NCBI GenBank assembly: GCA_003647675.1
Contig: QMNH01000070.1
Coordinates: forward strand, 1-5,637
Origin: Candidatus Falkowiibacteriota bacterium
GTDB lineage: Bacteria > Patescibacteriota > Patescibacteriia > Patescibacteriales > UBA12075
Length of the DNA stretch: 5,637 bases
Direction: 5' to 3'
Made by a program: the position numbers and the translations under genes. The notes under the pieces are model-generated. The model searched no databases and was not told the origin of the DNA. It was given only the letters and a program-made list of their open reading frames with translations. This document shows, one piece after another, positions 1 to 5,306 of the stretch. Every line of letters begins with the position of its first letter. Within the stretch, counting starts at the first letter, position 1.

Positions 1-7
1 TTATTAC

Positions 8-56
8 AATTAAAAATTAAGAATTAAGAATTAAGAATTAAGAATTAAGAATTAAA
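8..56. repeat. Seven tandem copies of a 7-bp AATTAAG unit
   Basis: Seven head-to-tail 7-bp units run without interruption. The five central units are identical AATTAAG copies, and the first and last units are AATTAAA. The array has no C and only five G, so it should melt easily. It lies about 40 bp from two TTATACAC motifs and inside the predicted leader of a leftward transcript. It may be a replication-slippage microsatellite, a flexible or unwinding element, or a protein-binding array. Related AATTAAA units recur at about 3597-3617, so this is a favoured intergenic sequence of the genome. Confidence 0.95.
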
Positions 57-96
57 ATCATCATTTTGCGCAATATTAAAATTAATTAGTAAAAAG

Positions 97-135
97 TTAT
101 ACACAATTTACTTATTACTACTTTAATTATACACG
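97..135 (+). promoter_or_regulatory. Pair of DnaA-box-like TTATACAC motifs
   Basis: TTATACACA at 97-105 fits the DnaA box consensus TTATNCACA. TTATACACG at 127-135 differs from it by one base, lies in the same orientation and starts exactly 30 bp later. The second motif overlaps the -10 hexamer of the leftward promoter. An AT-rich tandem array lies 40 bp to the left. Boxes next to an AT-rich array resemble a replication origin or a DnaA-controlled promoter. However, the motif is likely by chance in such AT-rich DNA, and no dnaA gene is in view. Confidence 0.25.
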
Positions 136-154
136 AACAAAAAACGAAAGTCAA
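126..154 (-). promoter_or_regulatory. Strong sigma70-type promoter firing leftward
   Basis: On the minus strand TTGACT (149-154) and TATAAT (126-131) are separated by exactly 17 bp. This is the best promoter match in the window, with 11 of 12 consensus bases. Transcription should start near position 119 and run left through the 7-bp repeat array into a gene outside the window. It lies just beyond the putative terminator of the 228-1709 gene, so it appears to start a separate transcription unit. Confidence 0.65.
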
Positions 155-159
155 GGCCT

Positions 160-217
160 AAAAAAATAAGAATAACATAAAAACAATATCCTTCTTAATT
201 TTCTTATTTTTCTTTTT
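160..217. terminator. Weak bidirectional A/T hairpin terminator
   Basis: AAAAATAAGAA at 162-172 is perfectly complementary to TTCTTATTTTT at 201-211, giving an 11-bp stem with a 28-nt loop. Read on the minus strand, the last arm merges into a run of seven T. Read on the plus strand, it merges into a T-rich tail. It lies 17 bp past the stop of the minus-strand gene at 228-1709 and would end that transcript before the next leftward promoter. The stem has only one G-C pair and a long loop, so its strength is doubtful. Confidence 0.4.
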
Positions 218-227
218 AAATTTTTAA

Positions 228-1709
228 TCAATTATAATAAGGAGTTTTTCCAAGTACGGTCCAATCATAATTATAATTAGGATAACTATTATAATATGGA
301 TAACCGGAATATGTATACTGATTTTTAACTATAAAATTTACCGTATCCAAATGCTTATAAGCTCCCCCGTTAACACTGATATATACTTTTATATTGTAAT
401 CCCCGGCCGATAATTTGCCAAAGTCATTCTGCGCGTAGTTATATTCCCAATTATTATAACGCGGGTACTGGGTCGATGCCTCTTTGCGCTGAACCTGGCT
501 ACCGCCCCGATACAGATCGTGCCGTATGCGTAAAGTATCGATTCCTCGTATATTAGACAGCCGGGTTAATACTTTTACATTTTCACTGGTGGTAAAAACG
601 GTTCTGTTGCTGTCAATTCCATATTTATAATTTCCGGAATAATTAATATTATTGTCCATCCAGCTCCATTCATAGCGGTAATCATGTTGCGTATTATAAC
701 GGTAATCTCCGTAATAATCATAGCGTCTATCCACTGTAATATTTTTTTCGGCTAAATAACGATAGCTTCCCCCATTTATGCTGATATATATTTTTATTTT
801 GTGGCTGCCCGCGTCCGGTTTGCCGAAATTACTCCATGAATAATTTTCGGCCCAGCTGCTGCCGCGCGGATATTGAATCGGTAATTCATTACTGCGATAA
901 AACTTATTCCCATTTAAATAAAAATCATGTTTTATTCTAAAATGATCAATTCCTCTAACACTGTTTATTTTTGTTAGTACAAACACATTCTCATTCTCAT
1001 AAAACTTTGTTTTATTGTTTTCAATCTGATAATACCAAGAATTAGTATTCTTTACCCCGGTACCGGTATAAGTCCATTCATGTTTGTATTCGACCGGCCC
1101 GTAATAATAGGGCTGGTTATAGTTAGGCTGGTTAGTCGTGTAGTTTGGGTAGCTTGTATAGCTAGTATTACTATAATTTGGCTGAGTATAATATTGATTG
1201 GCTGGGTAATAATTTGGGCCAATATAGTATCCTCTGTTATTATCGTTGTTATACCCTCCGTAGCTACTAACCGTAAAACGCCCGCTGCCAACATGGTTAT
1301 TAGTGTTGCCATTAATATTGGCGCTAACCCTAAACTCATAATCCCCGGCAGGAAGTTTCCCGAAATTCTTCCAGTCATAATTATGGCCCCAGGTAACACC
1401 ATTCGGATAAAAGGTTTGTGAATTCCAGTGCATATGCACGCTTCCGTTTTTATAAAGTTCCCCCCGGTAATTAAAAAAACTAACATCCTTTATGCTAGTC
1501 ATCTTAACCAAACCATAAACATCTTCGTTTGTATTAAAATTAGTTTTTTTATTCGTTACGCTGTAATGGTAGTTATTGTTATCCCGCACATCTGTACCGA
1601 ACTCAATATAGCTAAAATCATAACTGCTAGCCAGCAAAGACTGCGGCATTACCCAAAAACCTAAAGTAAAAATTATTAAGATAAAAAATTTGGTAATTTT
1701 TTTGCTCAT
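228..1709 (-). CDS. Secreted protein with three ~117-aa beta-rich repeats
   Basis: Encodes 493 aa of unrecognised function. Residues 1-27 form a clear signal peptide: K3/K4/K7, a hydrophobic core, and likely cleavage after LLA at 27. The mature protein has no cysteine. Three homologous repeats lie at about 30-147, 210-326 and 346-461. Each opens with [YH]-[DE]-[FW]-[ST] and contains an NVxVLT-like strand, an RG(I)DxxRI(R/K)HDxY-like stretch, and a closing NFGKxxAGxYxIKVYISxNGG-like motif. They look like all-beta (Ig-like) sandwiches; this is inferred from alternating hydrophobic residues and not from a family match. Residues 149-208 form a Tyr/Asn/Pro-rich low-complexity linker. The C-terminus (NYDWTVLGKTPYYN) repeats only the opening strand of a fourth unit. 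No LPXTG, lipobox or C-terminal membrane anchor is visible. The start ATG suits the signal peptide; an in-frame TAA just upstream excludes a longer form. It is divergent from another exported protein. A surface adhesin or fibre role is possible but unproven. Confidence 0.9.
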   Translation of the reverse strand: MSKKITKFFILIIFTLGFWVMPQSLLASSYDFSYIEFGTDVRDNNNYHYSVTNKKTNFNTNEDVYGLVKMTSIKDVSFFNYRGELYKNGSVHMHWNSQTFYPNGVTWGHNYDWKNFGKLPAGDYEFRVSANINGNTNNHVGSGRFTVSSYGGYNNDNNRGYYIGPNYYPANQYYTQPNYSNTSYTSYPNYTTNQPNYNQPYYYGPVEYKHEWTYTGTGVKNTNSWYYQIENNKTKFYENENVFVLTKINSVRGIDHFRIKHDFYLNGNKFYRSNELPIQYPRGSSWAENYSWSNFGKPDAGSHKIKIYISINGGSYRYLAEKNITVDRRYDYYGDYRYNTQHDYRYEWSWMDNNINYSGNYKYGIDSNRTVFTTSENVKVLTRLSNIRGIDTLRIRHDLYRGGSQVQRKEASTQYPRYNNWEYNYAQNDFGKLSAGDYNIKVYISVNGGAYKHLDTVNFIVKNQYTYSGYPYYNSYPNYNYDWTVLGKTPYYN

Positions 1710-1731
1710 ACAGTTATTTTAGGTAAAAAGG

Positions 1732-1737
1732 CCTCCT
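1732..1737 (-). promoter_or_regulatory. AGGAGG displaced 22 nt from the start codon
   Basis: A perfect AGGAGG lies in the leader of the minus-strand gene, but 22 nt separate it from the ATG at 1709; 5-10 nt is normal. No in-frame ATG, GTG or TTG lies at the correct distance, and the frame is closed by TAA between the two. Either leader folding brings it closer, or it is a chance purine run and translation starts without a Shine-Dalgarno site, as for most genes here. Confidence 0.4.
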
Positions 1738-1781
1738 AAACTTTTTATCCAATATTAATTTTTATACATACCTATAGTTTC

Positions 1782-1810
1782 ATTATATCAAAATTTTCAT
1801 TAAAACAAAA
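1782..1810 (-). promoter_or_regulatory. Extended -10 promoter of the three-repeat gene
   Basis: On the minus strand a perfect TATAAT (1782-1787) is preceded by TG plus one base, the classic extended -10 TGNTATAAT. The -35 region is weak: TTTTGT at 1805-1810 with 17-bp spacing, or TTGTTT at 1803-1808 with 15-bp spacing. Extended -10 promoters tolerate a poor -35. The start point would be near 1775, giving a leader of about 65 nt. An ACATACCT half-site (1766-1773) covers the first transcribed bases and could bind a repressor. Confidence 0.55.
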
Positions 1811-1915
1811 TTAAATTCAAACAAAAAACTAACCTATTTTTAATATAATATTAAGTTATTATTTTCTTAATACCTTACTACTCCCAGAGGTATGTGTATA
1901 AGTAAAAATTTTAAT

Positions 1916-1944
1916 TTGTTTTAAAAATGCGAATATAGTATAAT
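1916..1944 (+). promoter_or_regulatory. Promoter of the 522-aa exported protein gene
   Basis: TTGTTT (1916-1921) and a perfect TATAAT (1939-1944) are separated by 17 bp. The predicted start point is about 1951, leaving a leader of about 40 nt made almost entirely of A and T, with no Shine-Dalgarno sequence before the ATG at 1991. The AGGTATGT motif ends 20 bp upstream of the -35, where an activator could bind. Confidence 0.55.
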
Positions 1945-1990
1945 ATGATTATAAATTTTAATTTAATAATAAATAATAGCTAATAAATTT

Positions 1991-3559
1991 ATGATAAAAA
2001 AATACTATTTATTAATACCAATAGTAGGTATATTCTTTATTTTTAATTCTGGCCTTGCTGCTACTTTTGATCCGAACTTAATTATTAGTGATGAGGAAAT
2101 GCTTGATTCAACGGCTTTAAGCTTGTCGGATATTTCCGATTTCTTAAAAAGTAAAGGTGGATATATTTCTACATATTCAACTAAAAACGCGAGCGGTAAA
2201 TATATGTCAGCCGCCGAAATAATTTATAATGCTGCCAATAATTATGACTGCGAAGGTGTTGAAATTAGTGTCAGCGCCAGTCAAGCTGAAAAAGAAGCTA
2301 AATGCAAAAAAGCAACTATTAATCCGAAACTTTTATTGGTGCTGCTACAAAAAGAAATGAGCTTAATAGAAGAAACATCGCCCACCCCAAGACAACTGGA
2401 CTGGGCTTGCGGATACGGCTGTCCTGACGGCCAGGCCTGCAACACGCGCTGGCTAGGTTTTGGCAGGCAGGTTAATTCTGCAGCTTTGCAATTTTTCGAT
2501 TATATGGAAAATCCGAACCACTACACTTATCGCTCAGGTTTAACCTATACAATATCAAACACCGGCCGGCCGCCCTCAATTGTAACTCCATTAAACCAGG
2601 CCACAGCCGCCCTATATAATTATACTCCACATGTCTATAATGGAAATTATAATTTTTACAAACTATGGATGCGCTATTTTACCAGAAATTACCCAAACGG
2701 CACCCTGCTCCAGGCCAAAGGTGAACCGGGAGTATGGTTAATCCAGAACGGAAAGAAAAGACCATTTGTGACTAAAGGGGCCTTAACTTCCCGCTTTGAT
2801 ATAAATAAAGTCGTTCAAGTAAATAAAAGCGATTTAGATAAATACATTGCCGGTGATCCGCTTCTTTTTCCGCAATACTCTCTCGTCCGCTCGCCGCGCG
2901 GAACCGTATTCCTAATCGTTGACGATAAACGGCGTGGCTTTGCTTCTAGCGAAGCTTTCCGAAAAATAGGCTATAACCCGGAAGAAATAATTGACGCCAG
3001 CTGGAATGATATAAACGCCTATACTGAAGGCATTCCCCTAACTGCGACCTCAACTTATCCTACCGGCGCTCTACTGCAAGATAATTCCACCGGCGGTATA
3101 TTTTACGTAACCGAAGGCACAAAAGCTCCGCTCTGGAGCGCTGTACTCTTAAAAACCAAATATAAATGGAAATCTATTACCCCGGTTAGCCCGGAAAAAC
3201 TTGATAGCTATACCACGGTTGAACCGGCCATATTCGGCGACGGTGAATTATTAACTTCCGATATATCACCGGCAGTTTATGTAATTGACAACATGAAAAA
3301 AAGGCCGATTACATCCGGAAAAATTTTTGAAGAACTCGGATATAAATGGAGCAATATTGTTTCCGTACCGACTAAGATACTTGACCTATACCCGGAAGGA
3401 GAGCCAATTAGTGAAATTTATACCGACGAAGAACTGCTTATAGATGACGGCACGGCTTCAAGCACCCTTGATATGATCGGCACCTCAACCGACAGCCTAA
3501 TAACTACTACCACCGAAGAACAACTTGCCGAAGAAGTAAACGCAATATTAAATCCGTAA
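1991..3559 (+). CDS. Exported lysozyme-like protein with four C-terminal repeats
   Basis: Encodes 522 aa. Residues 1-23 are a signal peptide (KK, hydrophobic core, cleavage after GLA). Residues about 25-230 resemble the N-terminal domain of secreted actinobacterial wall-associated proteins often labelled hemagglutinin or hydrolase. I recall those as sharing the blocks INPK(V/L)LLVxLQKEx(S/G)L, MGYGCPDxxxC, GFxxQV and ATAALYNYTP; here they are at 110-125, 140-150, 156-161 and 204-213. E122 in LLQKE sits where a lysozyme/transglycosylase-type catalytic Glu would be. C87, C105, C140, C144 and C150 could form disulfides outside the cell. Four repeats follow at about 234-290, 295-352, 356-413 and 415-474. 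Each has a YPxGxLL-like start, a VYVIxxxKKRP hairpin, an FxxxGYKW helix and an LxxYxxGxPI end. The tail 475-522 is acidic and Ser/Thr-rich. The likely role is binding or cutting envelope glycan; activity is unproven. No Shine-Dalgarno sequence is visible. Confidence 0.9.
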   Translation: MIKKYYLLIPIVGIFFIFNSGLAATFDPNLIISDEEMLDSTALSLSDISDFLKSKGGYISTYSTKNASGKYMSAAEIIYNAANNYDCEGVEISVSASQAEKEAKCKKATINPKLLLVLLQKEMSLIEETSPTPRQLDWACGYGCPDGQACNTRWLGFGRQVNSAALQFFDYMENPNHYTYRSGLTYTISNTGRPPSIVTPLNQATAALYNYTPHVYNGNYNFYKLWMRYFTRNYPNGTLLQAKGEPGVWLIQNGKKRPFVTKGALTSRFDINKVVQVNKSDLDKYIAGDPLLFPQYSLVRSPRGTVFLIVDDKRRGFASSEAFRKIGYNPEEIIDASWNDINAYTEGIPLTATSTYPTGALLQDNSTGGIFYVTEGTKAPLWSAVLLKTKYKWKSITPVSPEKLDSYTTVEPAIFGDGELLTSDISPAVYVIDNMKKRPITSGKIFEELGYKWSNIVSVPTKILDLYPEGEPISEIYTDEELLIDDGTASSTLDMIGTSTDSLITTTTEEQLAEEVNAILNP

Positions 3560-3589
3560 AATATTTTATTTAAGATACAAAAAACAAAA

Positions 3590-3668
3590 AATTTCAAATT
3601 AAAAATTAAAAAATTAAACATTATTTAAAAATTACTTGTACTCGCTTGGCGGGTGAAAATTTGAAATT
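3590..3668. repeat. Inverted-repeat intergenic element with GC mini-hairpin
   Basis: AATTTCAAATT (3590-3600) and AATTTGAAATT (3658-3668) are perfect 11-bp inverted repeats bounding 79 bp. Inside are further AATTAAA-type units and one GC-rich hairpin, ACTCGC-TTG-GCGGGT (3640-3654), a 6-bp stem with a G-T pair. This GC patch stands out against A/T-only flanks. No T-tract follows the hairpin in either direction, so it is not a standard terminator. It may be a small dispersed repeat (REP/MITE-like). The right edge of the element is close to the start of the next gene. Confidence 0.4.
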
Positions 3669-3684
3669 AAAAATTTTATTTATT

Positions 3685-4467
3685 ATGTCTATTGTATTTT
3701 CCGCTATAGTTCCTCATCCTCCTATTTTAATTCCGCAAATCGGCAAGGAAAACCTGGAAAAGCTAAAATCAACCGTTAATGCTTTTGAAAAACTTAAGAA
3801 AGAACTGGAAAAGTCAAAAGCTGAAACAATTTTAATAATCTCGCCGCACGGTTTGATACATGACGAGGTCTTTACAATGAATTTAAATCCGGATTTTAAC
3901 GCTAATTTTGAAAATTTTGGAGACTTTTCCACAAAAAAAACCTGGCCAGGAGACATTGGTCTAACTTATAAAATCCGTGAAGCCTTGGAAACTAAAGCGC
4001 CGCTGCAGCTTGTAAGCGACCCCAACCTGGACTACGGCACTTCCGTGCCGCTTTTTTTATTGACCTCCGGATCAGAAAAAATCATTCCTATGTATTATTC
4101 CGGCTTGTCAAATGAAGAACATTTTTCTTTCGGCAAAATGCTTAACCGTGAATTGCAAATCAGAAAAGAACCGATAGCCGTTATTGCGTCAGGTGATCTT
4201 TCCCACACCATTACTAAAGACGCGCCGGCCGGCTACAATCCGAAAGGTAAAAAATTCGACAATAAGCTTATTGAACTCTTGAAAAATAAAAAGGCCAAAG
4301 ACCTGTTAAAACTTGACAAAGAACTAATTGCCGGCGCCAGCGAATGCGGCCTAAAATCTATTTTAATCCAACAAGGCATTATGGACGGGATTAATTACGA
4401 ACCCCATCTCCTATCCTACGAAGCCCCGTTTGGAGTCGGATATTTAGTTATGAATTTTAAAATGTAA
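3685..4467 (+). CDS. LigB-fold protein of AmmeMemoRadiSam type (class III dioxygenase superfamily)
   Basis: Encodes 260 aa from ATG 3685, the length of one LigB (PF02900-type) domain. Numbered from that start, H11 (VPHPP), H55 (ISPHG) and E246 (LSYEAPFGVGY) match the usual metal-binding His, His and Glu. H174 in ASGDLSHT matches a catalytic His. SGDLSH, APAGYNPKGKxFD, ECGLKSxL and SYExPFGVGY are typical of the LigB-like partner in AmmeMemoRadiSam systems, often fused to an AMMECR1 domain that is absent here. Where relatives usually have D-H-G, this protein has D116-Y117-G118, removing the second acid/base His of true extradiol dioxygenases. Ring cleavage is therefore unlikely; the real reaction of these systems is not established. 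It should be cytoplasmic. A TTG at 3646 would add 13 residues, but they come from the repeat element and relatives begin close to MSIVFSAIVPHPP. No Shine-Dalgarno sequence or promoter is clear. Confidence 0.85.
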   Translation: MSIVFSAIVPHPPILIPQIGKENLEKLKSTVNAFEKLKKELEKSKAETILIISPHGLIHDEVFTMNLNPDFNANFENFGDFSTKKTWPGDIGLTYKIREALETKAPLQLVSDPNLDYGTSVPLFLLTSGSEKIIPMYYSGLSNEEHFSFGKMLNRELQIRKEPIAVIASGDLSHTITKDAPAGYNPKGKKFDNKLIELLKNKKAKDLLKLDKELIAGASECGLKSILIQQGIMDGINYEPHLLSYEAPFGVGYLVMNFKM

Positions 4468-4639
4468 TGTAAAGCTAAAAATTGAAAAAAAGAAAAAAAT
4501 ATCTCATTATTTAAAAATAATTATTTCATTAACATATAAAATAATAATTGCGATATTAATAGGGTTAAGCTCAAGCTTGGGAAAAAATTCGGTAACCACG
4601 GAAAAGAAAAATGACAAAACTATTGAATCAACTAAATAG
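4454..4639 (+). other. Start-less open frame resembling a small membrane protein
   Basis: The frame is open from 4454 to the TAG at 4637-4639 but contains no usable ATG, GTG or TTG; a single TTG at 4577 comes after the hydrophobic part. From an ATT at 4481 it would encode 52 residues: a Lys-rich start (IEKKKK), a hydrophobic stretch of about 24 residues ending in IIIAILIGLSSSLG, then a polar Lys/Thr/Asp/Glu tail. That order matches a one-pass membrane or exported peptide. It could be a decayed gene, a non-canonical start, or chance, since A/T-rich DNA readily yields Ile/Lys runs. Two other frames of this 246-bp gap are closed by stops. Confidence 0.2.
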
Positions 4640-4651
4640 TTAGCGTGTAAA
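4623..4651 (+). promoter_or_regulatory. Possible promoter of the HD-domain gene
   Basis: TTGAAT (4623-4628) and TGTAAA (4646-4651) are 17 bp apart, and each matches 4 of 6 consensus bases. The start point would be about 4658, giving a leader of about 55 nt. This is the best candidate I find upstream of the HD gene, but it is weak. The rest of the 4468-4713 gap shows only an A/T palindrome around 4506-4521 and no terminator with a T-tract. Confidence 0.25.
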
Positions 4652-4713
4652 AAGGGTCAATGCCGTACATAAAAAAGAAATATGCGTTGAAGAAGAATAA
4701 TTGATAGTATTAA

Positions 4714-5271
4714 ATGGACACTGCTAAAAAAATAAAACAATTTGTAAAAAAAGAACACGAAAAACCTACCAGCAAATACGGTTATGAGCCATATGAATTT
4801 CATCTTGTGCCCATGGTTGAATATGCTGAAAATTTAGCCCGGGAACTGGGCGGAGACAAAGAGGTTGTTTCTTTAGCTGCCTGGCTTCACGATATCGGCT
4901 CTATAATATATGGCCGGAAAGACCATCATATAACCGGTGCCGAAATAGCTGAAAAAAAACTAAAAGAATTTAATTATTCGCCCCAAAAAACAGAATTAGT
5001 TAAAAAATGCATTTTAAACCATCGGGGGTCACAAAAAAATAACAGAAATACAATAGAAGAAAAAATAATCGCCGAAGCTGATGCTATGAGTAATTTTGAT
5101 AACATCCCCGGCATATTTAAAGCCGCGTTTATTTACGAAAACCTAGATCAGGGGCAGGCAAAAATTGCTGTTAGAAAAAAATTAGAAAATAAATGGAAAC
5201 GCCTGCATTTTGAAAACTCAAAAAAAATTATAAGGCCTAAATTTGAAGCCGCTATGATAATTTTAAAATAA
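4714..5271 (+). CDS. HD-domain metal-dependent phosphohydrolase
   Basis: Encodes 185 aa, the length of a single HD domain with a short C-terminal extension. The metal-site pattern is complete: H30, H59-D60 within LAAWLHDIG (the HDIG signature), H71/H72 in DHHITGAEIA, H103 in LNHRG and D123 in AEADAMSNFD. Known HD proteins of this type (COG1418-like) hydrolyse phosphate esters of nucleotides or related compounds using one or more metal ions; the substrate cannot be read from the sequence. There is no signal peptide, so it is cytoplasmic. Three in-frame stops lie in the four codons before the ATG (TGA, TAG, TAA), fixing the start, and no Shine-Dalgarno sequence is visible. The gene ends 35 bp before the small basic gene and probably shares its terminator. 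Confidence 0.88.
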   Translation: MDTAKKIKQFVKKEHEKPTSKYGYEPYEFHLVPMVEYAENLARELGGDKEVVSLAAWLHDIGSIIYGRKDHHITGAEIAEKKLKEFNYSPQKTELVKKCILNHRGSQKNNRNTIEEKIIAEADAMSNFDNIPGIFKAAFIYENLDQGQAKIAVRKKLENKWKRLHFENSKKIIRPKFEAAMIILK

Positions 5272-5296
5272 AATTAATCGCTGTTTAAAAATAAAA

Positions 5297-5300
5297 GGAG
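5297..5300 (+). promoter_or_regulatory. Strong ribosome binding site of the basic small gene
   Basis: AAAAGGAGA precedes the ATG at 5307, with the GGAG core 6 nt upstream. This is the only well-formed and well-placed Shine-Dalgarno site in the window. It supports real, probably efficient, translation of the 65-aa protein. Confidence 0.8.
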
Positions 5301-5306
5301 ACTAAT

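Larger units (their letters stand above)
1710..1990. promoter_or_regulatory. Divergent intergenic region with AGGTA/TACCT half-sites
   Basis: This 281-bp gap has no gene and drives two exported proteins in opposite directions. AGGTA or its complement TACCT occurs at 1721-1725, 1769-1773, 1871-1875 and 1888-1892. Two of these form an inverted pair, ATACCT (1870-1875) and AGGTAT (1888-1893), with a 12-bp centre. The 8-mer AGGTATGT occurs on the plus strand at 1888-1895 and on the minus strand at 1766-1773, near the two promoters. A perfect A/T palindrome, TTAATATAATATTAA, sits in the middle at 1840-1854. Operator function is an inference. Confidence 0.35.

Noticed and set aside
1080..1664. Long plus-strand open frames opposite the three-repeat gene, rich in Ile and Val
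   Set aside because: They mirror the Tyr/Asn-rich codons (TAT, AAT) of the real minus-strand gene, which read as Ile-type codons in reverse; no start signals or protein-like motifs support them.
1893..1901. Reverse-strand TTATACACA as a third DnaA box
   Set aside because: It is isolated, lies in a divergent promoter region far from the repeat array, and overlaps the AGGTATGT motif, so it is more likely promoter-related or chance.
3557..3568. TAAAATATTTTA palindrome at the end of the 522-aa gene as a terminator
   Set aside because: It is all A/T, has no loop and lacks a following T-run.
3646..3684. TTG-initiated extension of the LigB protein by 13 residues
   Set aside because: The extra residues derive from the inverted-repeat element, and family members begin next to the VPHPP motif, which fits ATG 3685.
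4660..4704. 14-codon ATG frame (MPYIKKKYALKKNN) just before and in frame with the HD gene
   Set aside because: It is too short to support, has only a GGG 3 nt upstream, and is separated from the HD start by three stop codons.
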